From Oscillospiraceae bacterium (GTDB taxonomy: Bacteria > Bacillota > Clostridia > Oscillospirales > SIG627), in contig SVTC01000001.1 of assembly GCA_015063985.1 (NCBI GenBank), positions 108,311 to 172,310 of the forward strand: a DNA stretch of 64,000 nucleotides, read 5' to 3'. Below are positions 10,488-21,445 of this stretch, in pieces. Under the pieces are notes generated by a model. That model saw nothing but the letters and a program-made list of their open reading frames with translations. It was not told the DNA's origin and did not search any database. Numbering within the stretch: position 1 is the stretch's first letter; every line of letters begins with the position of its first letter. The position numbers were made by a program, and so were the translations under genes.

Positions 10488-11231
10488 ATGAACTTTGAGA
10501 AAAAAGAAATGATAGATCTTCAGTGCGGCTTTAGCTGTGATATGAGGACGGTAAAAAAATTTCCTTTGCACGGACACGATTATTATGAAATGGAGATTAC
10601 CGTAGAGGGCGAAAGCATGGCAACGGTGAACGGGCAGAGCGTTCCTCTTCGTAAGGGGACGCTTTGCTGTATGGCACCCGGTGATATCCATGCAATAACG
10701 GGCGAGGGTGAGATGGTTACCCTAAACCTCAGCTTTGACGGCAGGCTTTGGGATCCATTGGCAAATATTAAGCTTCCCTTTATATGCGAGCTCGGAGAGG
10801 AGAGTCTGTTTCTTGCAAAGGAACTATTCACCTTGCTTGAAGGGGTAACCGACGGCTTTTTGCGTCGAACTCTCGCAGAGGCGCTTTTGACACTTTGCAC
10901 AAGGGGCGCGGCTCAGTACAGCTTCGAGGATCCCGTGGGCAAGGCAAAGGCGTATCTGGTCAGACATTTCAGAGAAAATCCTTCTCTCAAGCTTTGCGCA
11001 CAGCAGGTCGGATTAAGCTCCAATTATCTTGCCCTTTGCTTTAAGAAAAAATACGGTTTGAGCTTCAAGGAATGTCTTACCGGATATAAGCTTCGTTGCG
11101 CAAAGACCTTTCTTGAAAACGGCGCAAGCGTTACTCAGGCTTGCTTTGACTCGGGCTTTGAATCGCTTTCCGCTTTTTACACCGCTTTTAAAAAGGAAAA
11201 CGGAGTGGCCCCTTCGAGATGGAAGGGATAA
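10488..11231 (+). CDS. AraC family transcriptional regulator
   Basis: Cupin-like N-terminus, C-terminal HTH (LKLCAQQVGLSSNYLALCFKKKYGLSFKECLTGYKLRCAKTFL); divergent from the GH2 gene. Confidence 0.85.
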   Translation: MNFEKKEMIDLQCGFSCDMRTVKKFPLHGHDYYEMEITVEGESMATVNGQSVPLRKGTLCCMAPGDIHAITGEGEMVTLNLSFDGRLWDPLANIKLPFICELGEESLFLAKELFTLLEGVTDGFLRRTLAEALLTLCTRGAAQYSFEDPVGKAKAYLVRHFRENPSLKLCAQQVGLSSNYLALCFKKKYGLSFKECLTGYKLRCAKTFLENGASVTQACFDSGFESLSAFYTAFKKENGVAPSRWKG

Positions 11232-11327
11232 TAATGAAATGTTTTTTATATTGAACAAAAAATGCGGCTATGATTTGTTTGATATTTACAAAAAGTAAAA
11301 ATATGAAAATAAAAAACCTTAAAATTG

Positions 11328-11356
11328 TTTACAAAATATAAACTATAGTGTATAAT
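11328..11356 (+). promoter_or_regulatory. Sigma-A-type promoter for large surface protein
   Basis: TTTACA - 17 nt - TATAAT. Confidence 0.6.
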
Positions 11357-11410
11357 ATTAACTACAAAAGTCCCTGAGTGGACTCAATATAACTAAAGGA
11401 GAAAAAAATC

Positions 11411-14400
11411 ATGAAGAAACTGTTAAGTGTAGTGCTGGCAGTGCTTATGGTAATGTCCCTTGCGACATACGCAGTTAGCGCAGCTATCACTCCCACCGAC
11501 GGTTGGTACAGGTCCTATGTTGGCGATGTGCTTGCAATAACCTCTGCGGAAGATTTTATTGCATTCCTTTCCACTGCTCAGGACTTTGCCGGCAAAACAG
11601 TAGTTCTCGCTAATGACATTACTCTGAATACGGGTGATGCCGCATCCTGGGAATCTGCTGCTCCCGAAAACTCTATTCCCGAAAAGGGCTCCTTCAGAGG
11701 TGTCTTTGACGGACAGGGTCACACCATCAGCGGTTTTTACGGCAACAATATCTTTGCTACCTTGGGCGGCACCGTTAAAAACCTCAAGGTCGTTAATTCC
11801 TACCTCAGCGGCGACGGTGCTGCTATTGTAGGTCAGGTCAACGCTCAGTCTACCATCAAGAATTGCTACTTTGACCTTGTGGTCAGAGGTACAAGCAGTA
11901 ACTGTGCCGGCATAGTCGGTCAGATGGTTGCAGATCTCACTATCGAGAACGTATGGCTCGATGGCGATGTCGTCAGCACAGGTGCTTACTCCAGCGGATT
12001 TGTAGGCAATCAGGAATCTAACGATCTGGTTATCACCGATAGCTACAACACCGCAAACGTTACCGCAAACGGTCAGCATACAGCAGGCTTCTCGGCAGCT
12101 GTTTATGCAGGTACTCTTACGATGACAAACTGCGTCAATGCAGGTACTATCATCAATAAGAGCGGCGACGTTACCACTCCTGCAGGTGCTCTTACCTTCA
12201 CAGTAGGTTCCAGCTCTGCTCCCGGAACTCTCACTACAACAAAGTGCTACGTTCTTAAGGGCAGCGCACTTCCCGACACTCTCTTTACCAGAAGTGCTTC
12301 CGTTGTTAACGGCGGAACAACCGGTAACGATACCGGCGTTGTTGCAAACGTTGCAAGCGTATACGAGGCTGCAGACCTTGGTACCGTAGCTGCAGATCTT
12401 GGCAGCAAGTGGTCTGTAAGTGATGGCAAGCTTGTTCTTGATATCCCCGCTGACAGCGATGTTATCATTATAAAAGATTGGGCAGGCCTCACCGCATGGG
12501 CAGCAGACACTTCCGACAATGCAGGAAAGACAGTAGTTCTTGCTGCGGATATCACCGCTCCCGCAGATGCAACCTGGACCGCAAAGTCTACCTTTGCAGG
12601 TACATTTGAAGGCAACGGCAAGACCATCAGCGGTCTTAATGGCGCTCAGGGTCTCATCGCTAAGATGACCGCAGGCGAGATCAAGAATCTCTCTATTGAT
12701 GCAACCATCAGCTCCACCGCAGGCGCTGTCGCTATTTTCGTTGGCAAGATGGAAGGCGACATTAAGCTTACCAACTGCTATGCAGGCGGTAGCGTTACCA
12801 GCACAACCAACAACGTTGCTGCATTCATCGGCGACGGTACCAAGCAGTACACTGCGACCATTACCGGATGCTGGAACGATGCTGACGTAAACACAGGTGC
12901 AAGATATGCTTCCGGTTTCGTTGGAAACCAGGAATCCTGCACAGTTGTTATCACTGATTCTCTTAACACCGGTTCCGTAAACGGCGATGCAACTAACGGT
13001 AACCAGGCAGGCTTCTCCGAGTCCGTTTACAACGGCAAGCTCACCATTACCAACGCTCTTAACCTTGGAACTATCACCTATGACAAGGCTGCTCCCAAAA
13101 CAGGCTTTGCATTCACCAGAACTCTCCGTAGGGGCTCTGTAACAGTTCTCACCAACTGCTTCAACCTCACCGGAGCTGCCGATTCCAATACCTATGAGCT
13201 TCAGGCAGCCGATGCTACTAACGCTAACGCTACACTCAACGGTAAGGATCTCAATGCAACCGCAGATGAGCTTGCAGCTATCGTAACCGATATCACCGAT
13301 GCAGATTATGCAGCTACTCTCACCGCTCTCGGTGCAAACTGGGATAAGTATTGGCTCGATCACGAGAAATTTATTCCCGTTCCCGCAGAATTTGCAAACG
13401 ATAATCCCGGCAACCCCAACGAGATCCAGATCTCTTCTTGGGCAGAGCTCGTAGCATGGGCATCCTCCACCGATGACAACTACGGCAAGACTGTCGTTCT
13501 TACAAAAGACATCGTTGCTGAAGCAGATTGGGCTCCCAAGGCCGTTTTCTGTGGCGACTTTGACGGTAAGGGATACTCTATCAGCGGTCTTAAGGGCACT
13601 GCATTCATCAATAAGATGAACGGCGGCTCCATTAAGAACCTCAGCCTTCTTAACGGCGAATTTACCACTGCATCCTTCGTATGCGAAGTAAGAGAAACCA
13701 CTTCATTTGAAAATCTTTACTCCAACTGTACAATTAAGTTCAGTGGAGCTTCCAGAGGCGGTCTTATTGCTATGATCAGTGATACCACCAGTGTTTCCAC
13801 CATCAACAACTGCTGGTACGACGGTGAGATCATTCACACCGTAGCAGCACCCGAAGGAAACGACGGCAGATACGTAGGCGGTATCATCGGTAACTGCAAT
13901 GCCGCTCCCAAGATCACCGTTACCAACTGTCTCAACACTGCAGACATTACCTCCAATTCTACTAACGACAATCCTTACGTCGGCGGTATAGTAGCTTCCA
14001 ACTACAACGGTGCAACCGCTATCTCTAACTGCGTAAACCTCGGAAAGGTAACTGTTGCAAGCAAGGGGCACGCTATTTTCCGTAACGCTCACAAGCTCAA
14101 CGAGGGCTGCAGCGTAGAGGTTAAGAACTGCTTCTATCTTGAAGGCAGCGCAGTGATCGGCGCAAGCGCAGAGCATGCCGAGAACACTGCTGTTACCTAT
14201 AAGGCAGAGGCAACAGCTATCAAGGCAACTGATTACGAAACAACTCTCACCGCTCTCGGTGCGGATTGGGGCAAGTATTGGGTAGACTTTGAGAGCTACA
14301 TCCCCGTTCCTGCTGTATTTGCAAACGTACAGCCCACCGATCCCAACGCATATATGATCAGCACTAAGGCAGAGCTCCTCGAGTGGGCAGCTAACCCCAA

Positions 14401-15610
14401 CGCTGACAAGTATGCAGGAAAGACCATTACTCTCGGTGCTGATATCGTTCTTAACGACGGTAAGGCTTCCGAGTGGTTTGAGGGTGAAGTTCCCGCTGAA
14501 AAGTGGAGCTCTGTTGAAGGCTTCTCCGGCAAGTTCAACGGAAACGGCTTCTCTATCAGCGGTATCTACGATGACGTGGCTCCCGCAGGCTTCTTCGGAA
14601 AGGTTCTCAGCGGCGCAGAGATTAAGAATCTCAGCATTCTCAACTCCTACTTCAAGGGTACTTCTCACGTAGGTTCTCTTGCAGCTGATCTTGAAAACGT
14701 TACAGTTGAAAACGTTTATAGCGATGCTTACGTTGTTACCGAAAACAGCGCAGGCGGTATCATAGGCGGACTTGCAGCTGATAAGAATGGCAAGGTTACC
14801 GCAACGATCACCTCTTGTTGGTTCGACGGTACCGTATCCGCAAGCGGTCTCTATGCTTCCGGTATCCTCGGCAACCAGGAATCCAACCATGCAGTTCTTA
14901 CCGACTGTCTTAACACCGGTTCTGTCAGTGCTAACAGCAATACCGCAGGTATCTCCACCGCAGTATACGAGGGCTCCATCGTCGCAACCCGTTGCGTAAA
15001 CCTCGGATCTGTTAAGCAGGGAGACAAGCTGGGTCAGGCTATTGCATTTACCATTGGTTCTTCTGCTAACCCCGCATCCAAGGAATGTGTATTCACCGAT
15101 TGCTTCGGCTTGAAGGGCGCATCCGATCTTAATCCTGCTGACGTTAGAAATGACTCTGTAGTAAAGGGCACCGTTAAGGGCCTTGAAGCAACCAACGATC
15201 TCGAGAAGCTTGTTCCTCTCAGCGGTTACTGGAAGATGGAGGGAGAGATCCCCGTTCCCGTATACTTCGCAGGTGACAATGCTACCGATATCCCTGCTGA
15301 GGCTCCTTCCTCCAGCAGCTCCTCTGTAGCAGCATCTTCCTCCAGCGCAGCAGCATCCAGCTCCTCTTCTGTAGCAGCTTCCTCCTCCAGTGTGGCAGCA
15401 TCCAGCAGCAGTGTAGCTCCTTCTGTAAGCGCATCCGCAAGTGCAAGTGCAAGCGCATCTGCAAGTGCAAGTGCATCCGCTTCCACTGCAGCACCCACCT
15501 CCACTGCAGTAATCACCGCTGACAGCGCGTTCACCGTGCTCATGGTCGTTGCGGTTATCCTCAGTGCAGGCGCATTCGCAGTAATTTCTAAGGCTCGCTC
15601 CAGAGCTTAA
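11411..15610 (+). CDS. Large secreted surface protein: four tandem beta-helix/GLUG-like modules, Ser/Ala-rich stalk, C-terminal TM anchor
   Basis: Signal peptide MKKLLSVVLAVLMVMSLATYAVSA; recurrent NQES..V.TD..NT.SV and GKTVVL..DI motifs; SSSS/ASAS tail; C-terminal hydrophobic segment ending VISKARSRA. Confidence 0.85.
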   Translation: MKKLLSVVLAVLMVMSLATYAVSAAITPTDGWYRSYVGDVLAITSAEDFIAFLSTAQDFAGKTVVLANDITLNTGDAASWESAAPENSIPEKGSFRGVFDGQGHTISGFYGNNIFATLGGTVKNLKVVNSYLSGDGAAIVGQVNAQSTIKNCYFDLVVRGTSSNCAGIVGQMVADLTIENVWLDGDVVSTGAYSSGFVGNQESNDLVITDSYNTANVTANGQHTAGFSAAVYAGTLTMTNCVNAGTIINKSGDVTTPAGALTFTVGSSSAPGTLTTTKCYVLKGSALPDTLFTRSASVVNGGTTGNDTGVVANVASVYEAADLGTVAADLGSKWSVSDGKLVLDIPADSDVIIIKDWAGLTAWAADTSDNAGKTVVLAADITAPADATWTAKSTFAGTFEGNGKTISGLNGAQGLIAKMTAGEIKNLSIDATISSTAGAVAIFVGKMEGDIKLTNCYAGGSVTSTTNNVAAFIGDGTKQYTATITGCWNDADVNTGARYASGFVGNQESCTVVITDSLNTGSVNGDATNGNQAGFSESVYNGKLTITNALNLGTITYDKAAPKTGFAFTRTLRRGSVTVLTNCFNLTGAADSNTYELQAADATNANATLNGKDLNATADELAAIVTDITDADYAATLTALGANWDKYWLDHEKFIPVPAEFANDNPGNPNEIQISSWAELVAWASSTDDNYGKTVVLTKDIVAEADWAPKAVFCGDFDGKGYSISGLKGTAFINKMNGGSIKNLSLLNGEFTTASFVCEVRETTSFENLYSNCTIKFSGASRGGLIAMISDTTSVSTINNCWYDGEIIHTVAAPEGNDGRYVGGIIGNCNAAPKITVTNCLNTADITSNSTNDNPYVGGIVASNYNGATAISNCVNLGKVTVASKGHAIFRNAHKLNEGCSVEVKNCFYLEGSAVIGASAEHAENTAVTYKAEATAIKATDYETTLTALGADWGKYWVDFESYIPVPAVFANVQPTDPNAYMISTKAELLEWAANPNADKYAGKTITLGADIVLNDGKASEWFEGEVPAEKWSSVEGFSGKFNGNGFSISGIYDDVAPAGFFGKVLSGAEIKNLSILNSYFKGTSHVGSLAADLENVTVENVYSDAYVVTENSAGGIIGGLAADKNGKVTATITSCWFDGTVSASGLYASGILGNQESNHAVLTDCLNTGSVSANSNTAGISTAVYEGSIVATRCVNLGSVKQGDKLGQAIAFTIGSSANPASKECVFTDCFGLKGASDLNPADVRNDSVVKGTVKGLEATNDLEKLVPLSGYWKMEGEIPVPVYFAGDNATDIPAEAPSSSSSSVAASSSSAAASSSSSVAASSSSVAASSSSVAPSVSASASASASASASASASASTAAPTSTAVITADSAFTVLMVVAVILSAGAFAVISKARSRA
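15304..15500 (+). repeat. Low-complexity Ser/Ala codon repeat (stalk region)
   Basis: Encodes SSSSSVAASSSSAAASSSSSV...SASASASASASASASAS. Confidence 0.85.
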
Positions 15611-15623
15611 GACTTAACAGTTT

Positions 15624-15661
15624 CAAAAGAGCGCACCCCTCGGGGTGCGCTCTTACTTTTT
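15624..15661 (+). terminator. Terminator after surface protein
   Basis: GAGCGCACCCC-tcg-GGGTGCGCTC followed by a T-rich stretch. Confidence 0.8.
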
Positions 15662-15680
15662 TGAAAAAAGGTGGAACCAC

Positions 15681-15780
15681 TTACTTTTTTGAAAAAAAGT
15701 AAGCAAAAAACTTTTAATTTCGATAGAGTCTCTACAAACAAAGCGGTCGATGCTTTACTATGTGTAAATTTACCTGTAGT
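15681..15780 (+). repeat. Copy of a ~100-nt dispersed repeat (other copies at 55990-56166, opposite strand)
   Basis: CTTTTTTGAAAAAAAGTAAGCAAAAAACTTTTAATTTCGAT...CGGTCGATG.TTTACT shared with the reverse complement of 56067-56166. Confidence 0.7.
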
Positions 15781-15865
15781 TTTGAAAAATGTGGTGCTAA
15801 ATGCTTTTATTATCGATTAAAATCAATATAAATAAGTCGTTTTCTCGGATAACGCAACACTTCTA

Positions 15866-15894
15866 TTGACTCATTCGGAAACTTGTGTTATACT
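15866..15894 (+). promoter_or_regulatory. Strong sigma-A-type promoter with no obvious CDS downstream
   Basis: TTGACT - 17 nt - TATACT; straddled by dyad CTCGGATA...TATCCGAG. Confidence 0.65.
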
Positions 15895-15899
15895 ATCCG

Positions 15900-16052
15900 A
15901 GCCGAGTATTTCAGCGGCGGCGGTAGATGACATCTTTTTATGTGTACTACCAACGCTTCTCTGCTTGACAGAGTGCCGAGTTAAAGGCAAGCCGCCGATT
16001 GCTCGGTTCTTTATACATAAAAAAGCCTTCCTATTTCAGGAAGGCTTAATTT
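15900..16052 (+). ncRNA. Candidate orphan structured RNA (multi-stem) between promoter and terminator hairpin
   Basis: Closing stem AGCCGAGT/GCTCGGTT, CGGCGGC/GCCGCCG, hairpins GGTAG/CTACC, CTCTG/CAGAG, TGCC/GGCA, then AAGCCTTCC/GGAAGGCTT hairpin. Confidence 0.45.
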
Positions 16053-16055
16053 ATT
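16018..16055 (-). terminator. Terminator of the nucleotide biosynthesis run (after fhs)
   Basis: AAGCCTTCC-tgaaata-GGAAGGCTTTTTTA read on the minus strand. Confidence 0.8.
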
Positions 16056-16065
16056 ATTCTGAGGA

Positions 16066-17742
16066 TTAAAACAGACCTGTTATCTTTCCGTTTTCGTCCA
16101 CGTCGATTCTCTCAGCGGCGGGAGATTTGGGAAGACCCGGCATGGTCATTATATCACCGGTAAGCACTACTACAAATCCGGCACCTGCGCTTACCCTTAC
16201 CGATTTCACGGTGACAGTGAAATCCTCGGGAGCACCAAGCTTTGTGGGATCGTCAGAGAAGGAATATTGAGTCTTTGCAACGCATATAGGAAGCTTATCA
16301 AAGCCCAGAGCCTTAAGCTCGTTTATCTGCTTTTGTGCGGCGGGAAGAATAGAAACTGCCTTACCGCCGTAGATCTTTTGAGTCAAAGCAAGTATCTTAT
16401 CCTCAATGGACTGATCCAGCTCATAGCTAAAGGTGAAGTCGCCCTTTTCCTCTTCGCAAAGACGAACTACCTCTCTTGCGAGAGCTTCGCCGCCCTTGGA
16501 GCCTTCTGCCCACACGGTGCTGAGAACGGTATTGACGCCCAACTCACGGCATTTCTCAATAATGAAGCTGATCTCATTATCGGTGTCGGTGGGGAAGCGG
16601 TTGACCGCGACCACGCAAGGAAGCTTATAAACTGTGGTAATGTTCTTGACGTGTCTGAGAAGGTTGGGAATACCTTTCTCAAGGGCATTAAGATCCTCTG
16701 TACCCAACTCTGTCTTTGCAAGACCTCCGTGCATCTTAAGGGCTCTGACGGTTGCCACTACCACAACTGCATCGGGAACAAGTCCCGCCATTCTGCATTT
16801 GATATCCAGGAACTTTTCTGCACCCAGATCTGCACCGAAGCCTGCCTCGGTAACGGTGTAATCGCCCATCTTAAGAGCGAGCTTTGTAGCCATTACGGAG
16901 TTACATCCGTGGGCTATATTTGCAAAGGGGCCGCCGTGTACAAAGGCGGGAGTGCCTTCAAGAGTCTGCACCAGATTAGGCTTGATAGCATCCTTCAAAA
17001 GCGCTGTCATTGCTCCCTGTGCCTTAAGCTGTGCGCAGGTGATGGGCTCGCCACTGTAGCTATATGCCACTATGATCCTGCCCAAACGTTCCTTAAGATC
17101 TGTTATAGAGCTTGCAAGGCACAAAACTGCCATGATCTCGCTGGCAACGGTAATATCAAAACCGTCCTCGCGAGGCATACCGTTGGCTTTTCCGCCCAAT
17201 CCGTCGATAACAAATCTTAACTGACGGTCGTTCATATCAACGCATCTTTTCCAGGTGATCCTTCTGGGATCTACGTTGAGAAGATTGCCCTGCTGGATAT
17301 GATTGTCCAGCATTGCGGCAAGAAGATTGTTTGCCGCGCCTATAGCGTGAAAATCTCCCGTGAAGTGAAGGTTGATATCCTCCATGGGAACTACCTGAGC
17401 ATATCCGCCGCCGGCAGCACCGCCCTTTACTCCGAACACAGGACCCAGGCTGGGCTCTCTGAGAGCCACTGTAACCTTCTTGCCTATCCTCTTCAAGCCG
17501 TCAGCCAGACCGATGGTGGTCGTGGTCTTGCCCTCACCCGCAGGGGTGGGGGTAATGGCAGTGACCAGGATAAGCTTTCCGTTTTCGTTTTTTGAGCTAT
17601 CGATCAATGCTGGATCGATCTTAGCCTTGTATTTTCCGTACTGTTCAACGTATTTCTCCTCAACTCCCGCAAGGCTCGCTATCTCTGTGATAGGCTTCAT
17701 TTTGCAAGCTTGAGCAATTTCGATATCAGACAAATAAGCCAT
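16066..17742 (-). CDS. fhs: Formate--tetrahydrofolate ligase
   Basis: [61 protein letters not shown]. Confidence 0.97.
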   Translation of the reverse strand: MAYLSDIEIAQACKMKPITEIASLAGVEEKYVEQYGKYKAKIDPALIDSSKNENGKLILVTAITPTPAGEGKTTTTIGLADGLKRIGKKVTVALREPSLGPVFGVKGGAAGGGYAQVVPMEDINLHFTGDFHAIGAANNLLAAMLDNHIQQGNLLNVDPRRITWKRCVDMNDRQLRFVIDGLGGKANGMPREDGFDITVASEIMAVLCLASSITDLKERLGRIIVAYSYSGEPITCAQLKAQGAMTALLKDAIKPNLVQTLEGTPAFVHGGPFANIAHGCNSVMATKLALKMGDYTVTEAGFGADLGAEKFLDIKCRMAGLVPDAVVVVATVRALKMHGGLAKTELGTEDLNALEKGIPNLLRHVKNITTVYKLPCVVAVNRFPTDTDNEISFIIEKCRELGVNTVLSTVWAEGSKGGEALAREVVRLCEEEKGDFTFSYELDQSIEDKILALTQKIYGGKAVSILPAAQKQINELKALGFDKLPICVAKTQYSFSDDPTKLGAPEDFTVTVKSVRVSAGAGFVVVLTGDIMTMPGLPKSPAAERIDVDENGKITGLF

Positions 17743-17753
17743 AATATCTCTCC

Positions 17754-20700
17754 TTATTTAAAATACTTTACAGCCGCCTCGAACATTCTTATGTCATAGC
17801 AGCCGTTGACGTTTTTGTAAAGACCCTTTCCGATCCTTTCACTATGTCCCATCTTTCCGAAGACTCTTCCGTCGGGAGAGGTGATTCCTTCGATGGCAAA
17901 CATGCTTCCGTTGGGGTTGAACTGAATCTCGTTGGAGGCATTGTTGTCAAAGTCAACGTATTGTGTAGCGATCTGACCGTTGGCGGCAAGCTCTCTGATA
18001 AGCTTCTCATCAGCAATGAAACGGCCTTCTCCGTGGGAAATGGGAACGTTAACAACGTCGCCGACGTTCATCAGGCTGAGCCAGGGGCTCTTGTTGGAGG
18101 CGATCCTGGTTCTGACTATCTTGGACTGATGGCGGCTGATGGTGTTAAAGGTGAGGGTGGGACAGCTTTCATCGGTGTCGATGATCTTTCCGTAGGGAAC
18201 AAGACCAAGCTTTATGAGTGCCTGGAAGCCGTTGCAAATACCGCACATCAAGCCGTCGCGCTTATCCAGAAGCTCGCTTACGCCCTGCTTAACTGCCTCG
18301 TTACGGAAGAATGCGGTGATAAACTTTCCGCTTCCGTCGGGCTCGTCACCGCCGGAAAAGCCTCCGGGGATAAATACCATCTGAGCATTTTTCAGTGCAG
18401 AGGCGAAATCCTCAACACTCTTTGCGATTCCTGCGGCGGTAAGGTTGTTTATAACCATTATCTTTGCCTCGGCACCTGCATCGCACACTGCCTTTGCAGA
18501 GTCGTATTCACAGTTTGTACCGGGAAATGCAGGGATAAGGACCAGAGGCTTTGCATTCTTTACTGCGGGAGCGGGATAGCTTTCTGCCTTATAGGAGAAG
18601 TTCTCCAGGGGAGTGGTGGCATCGGCTATATTGCAGGAATAAACGCTTTCCAGCTTATCCTCGTAGATCTTTGCTATCTTTTCTGCGGAGATCTCTTCGC
18701 CGCCCATAGTAAACTTCAGCTCATTGGTGACCTTACCGAGCTTCTTCACTCCGCAGAGTCTGCCGGTAGCTTCAACTACAAAGCTTCCGTAGCTGTATCC
18801 GAAGAGCTCGTCGAGATCAAGCTTTTCAAAGCTGAATCCGAAGCCGTTTCCGAGACACATCTTCAATACTGCTTCCGCAACACCTCCGATGCCGGGGGTA
18901 TAGCAGGAGATTATCTTGCCCTGTCTCTGCAGGTCGGTGATCTTTTTGAAGTTCTTCAAAAGGCTTTCCGTCTTGGGAAGGTGGTTCTCATCATATTCGG
19001 TGGTGATGAGATAAACGTTACTGTTGGCATTTTTGAACTCGGGGCTCATTGCGTCGTCGCACTTGCCGGTGGTAACCGCAAAGCTTACAAGAGTGGGGGG
19101 GACGTCCAGCTTTTCAAAGCTTCCGCTCATGGAGTCTTTTCCACCTATAGAGCCGATCTTGAGGTCCTTCTGTGCCTTAAATGCACCGAGAAGAGCCGCA
19201 AGGGGCTTGCCCCAGCGCTTGGGATCCTTACCGGGACGCTCGAAATATTCCTGGAAGGTAAGGTACACGTCGTTAAAGTCCGCGCCGGATGCAATAAGCT
19301 TACAAACGGATTCAACAACTGCCAGATATGCACCGTGGTAGGGGCTCTTTTCCGTGATGAAGGGGTTGTATCCCCAAGACATAAAGGAGCAATCGTCGGT
19401 GTGTTGCTTTTCTACGCTGATCTTGTTTACCATTGCCTGAATGGGAGTAAGCTGGTGCTTTCCTCCGAAGGGCATAAGAACGGTTCCTGCGCCGATGGTA
19501 GAGTCGAACCTCTCGCTCAGACCTCTCTTGGAGCAAACGTTCAGATCGTCGGAGAGCTTTTCCATATTCTCGGTAAAGCTTCCGCTTATCTCCTTCTTGT
19601 AGCATTGTGCCTTGGCTACGCTGATATCGATGTGCTTGTCGGCACCGTTGGAGTTGAGAAAGTCTCTCTTGATATCAACGATCTTCTTGCCGTTCCAGAG
19701 CATAGTAAGTCTGGGATCCTCGGTAACGGTTGCCACCTGGGTAGCCCTGAGGTTTTCCTCCTCGGCAAGTTTGAGGAAAGCGTCAACGTTTTCCTTCTCT
19801 ATAACAACTGCCATTCTTTCCTGGCTTTCGCTGATGGCAAGCTCGGTGCCGTCAAGGCCCTCATATTTTTTGGGAACGGCATTAAGGTCTATCAAAAGTC
19901 CGTCCGCAAGCTCGCCAATGGCAACGCTTACTCCGCCTGCGCCGAAATCGTTACAGCGCTTGATCATAGATGTAGCGGCGGGATTTCTGAAAAGTCTCTG
20001 GAGCTTTCTCTCCTCGGGGGCGTTACCCTTTTGAACCTCAGCACCGCAGGTTTCAAGGCTTTGAGCGGTGTGGCTCTTGGAGGATCCGGTTGCGCCGCCA
20101 CATCCGTCTCTGCCTGTTGCGCCGCCCAAAAGGATAACAACGTCGCCTGCCTCGGGGCGCTCTCTTCTTACGTTGGCAGCGGGAGCTGCGGCGATCACCG
20201 CACCGATCTCCATTCTCTTTGCGGCATAGCCGGGATGGTATATCTCATCAACAATGCCCGTTGCCAGACCGATCTGGTTACCGTAGGAGGAATAACCTGC
20301 GGCGGCAGTGGTGACGATCTTTCTCTGAGGAAGCTTGCCCTTGATGGTCTGGCTGACGGGGAGCAGGGGATCTGCGGCGCCCGTTACACGCATTGCGGCG
20401 TAAACGTAGCTTCTGCCGCTGAGAGGATCGCGGATAGCGCCTCCGATGCAGGTCGCAGCACCGCCAAAGGGCTCGATCTCGGTGGGATGGTTGTGAGTTT
20501 CATTCTTGAAGAGGAGCAGCCAAGGCTCCTTCTTGCCGTCTACTTCTATCTCGATTTTCACGGTGCAGGCATTGATCTCTTCGGATTCATCAAGCTTTTT
20601 CAGAAGTCCGATGCTCTTAAGATGCTTTACCGCAACCGTTGCAAGATCCATCAGGCAGATGCTCTTGTGAGATCTTCCCAGTGCTTCTCTTGTTGCAAGG

Positions 20701-21443
20701 TAATCCTCATAGGTCTTCTGCAGAAGCTCATCCTCAAAGCTTGCACTGTCGATCTTGGTAAGGAAGGTGGTATGACGGCAGTGGTCCGACCAATAGGTGT
20801 CGATCATTCTAATCTCGGTAATGGTGGGATCTCTGTCCTCGGAGATAAAGTATTTCTGGCAGAAGGCGATATCGTCCTTATCCATTGCCAGAGAGTATTC
20901 CTTTACAAAAGCCTCAAGACCTGCTTCGTCCAGCTTGATAAAGCCGTCGAGAGTCTTTACCTCTGTGGGGATGGTGTACTTGGTTTCAAGGGTGTCGGGC
21001 ATTTCCAAAGCCGCCTCGCGCGCTTCGACGGGGTTGATCACGTATTTTTTGATCTCGTTAAGCTCATCGTTGGTGATGTCGCCGTAGAGCGCGTAGATCT
21101 TGGCGGTCTTGATAAGGGGTCTCTCGCCCTGAGAAATTATCTGAATACACTGGGCGGCACTGTCCGCTCTCTGATCAAACTGACCGGGGAGATACTCTAC
21201 CGCAAATATTTTTGCATTGCAATCGGAGAAGCTCTCGGAAACCACGTCAAGCTGGGGCTCGCTGAAAACAGTCTTTATAGCGTAGTCGAAAAGCTCCTTT
21301 GTGATGTTCTCGGCATCGTATCTGTTGAGCAATCTTACGTCCTTAAGGCTTTCGATCCCAAGAAGGTTGCGAATATCGCCCAAAAGTGCGTTTGCTTCGT
21401 GAGCAAGATGCTTTTTCTTTTCCACAAATACTCTGTATACCAT
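17754..21443 (-). CDS. purL: Phosphoribosylformylglycinamidine synthase (single-chain)
   Basis: [13 protein letters not shown]-like, [33 protein letters not shown]-terminal GATase [13 protein letters not shown]. Confidence 0.96.
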   Translation of the reverse strand: MVYRVFVEKKKHLAHEANALLGDIRNLLGIESLKDVRLLNRYDAENITKELFDYAIKTVFSEPQLDVVSESFSDCNAKIFAVEYLPGQFDQRADSAAQCIQIISQGERPLIKTAKIYALYGDITNDELNEIKKYVINPVEAREAALEMPDTLETKYTIPTEVKTLDGFIKLDEAGLEAFVKEYSLAMDKDDIAFCQKYFISEDRDPTITEIRMIDTYWSDHCRHTTFLTKIDSASFEDELLQKTYEDYLATREALGRSHKSICLMDLATVAVKHLKSIGLLKKLDESEEINACTVKIEIEVDGKKEPWLLLFKNETHNHPTEIEPFGGAATCIGGAIRDPLSGRSYVYAAMRVTGAADPLLPVSQTIKGKLPQRKIVTTAAAGYSSYGNQIGLATGIVDEIYHPGYAAKRMEIGAVIAAAPAANVRRERPEAGDVVILLGGATGRDGCGGATGSSKSHTAQSLETCGAEVQKGNAPEERKLQRLFRNPAATSMIKRCNDFGAGGVSVAIGELADGLLIDLNAVPKKYEGLDGTELAISESQERMAVVIEKENVDAFLKLAEEENLRATQVATVTEDPRLTMLWNGKKIVDIKRDFLNSNGADKHIDISVAKAQCYKKEISGSFTENMEKLSDDLNVCSKRGLSERFDSTIGAGTVLMPFGGKHQLTPIQAMVNKISVEKQHTDDCSFMSWGYNPFITEKSPYHGAYLAVVESVCKLIASGADFNDVYLTFQEYFERPGKDPKRWGKPLAALLGAFKAQKDLKIGSIGGKDSMSGSFEKLDVPPTLVSFAVTTGKCDDAMSPEFKNANSNVYLITTEYDENHLPKTESLLKNFKKITDLQRQGKIISCYTPGIGGVAEAVLKMCLGNGFGFSFEKLDLDELFGYSYGSFVVEATGRLCGVKKLGKVTNELKFTMGGEEISAEKIAKIYEDKLESVYSCNIADATTPLENFSYKAESYPAPAVKNAKPLVLIPAFPGTNCEYDSAKAVCDAGAEAKIMVINNLTAAGIAKSVEDFASALKNAQMVFIPGGFSGGDEPDGSGKFITAFFRNEAVKQGVSELLDKRDGLMCGICNGFQALIKLGLVPYGKIIDTDESCPTLTFNTISRHQSKIVRTRIASNKSPWLSLMNVGDVVNVPISHGEGRFIADEKLIRELAANGQIATQYVDFDNNASNEIQFNPNGSMFAIEGITSPDGRVFGKMGHSERIGKGLYKNVNGCYDIRMFEAAVKYFK

Positions 21444-21445
21444 TC

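Noticed and set aside
11423-13363. 646-aa antisense ORF (and 395-aa antisense ORF at 13703..14890) opposite the surface protein
   Set aside because: Antisense to a clear secreted protein with signal peptide; Cys/Ser/Val-rich, low-information translation typical of mirror ORFs.
15900-16008. 6S RNA, THF riboswitch or c-di-GMP riboswitch at the orphan promoter
   Set aside because: Too short and multi-branched for 6S; lacks the diagnostic conserved cores of the THF and c-di-GMP classes. Kept only as an unassigned structured RNA candidate.
15866-16069. 67-aa ORF across the candidate structured RNA
   Set aside because: Its start codon overlaps the promoter itself and there is no RBS; the structure explains the region better.
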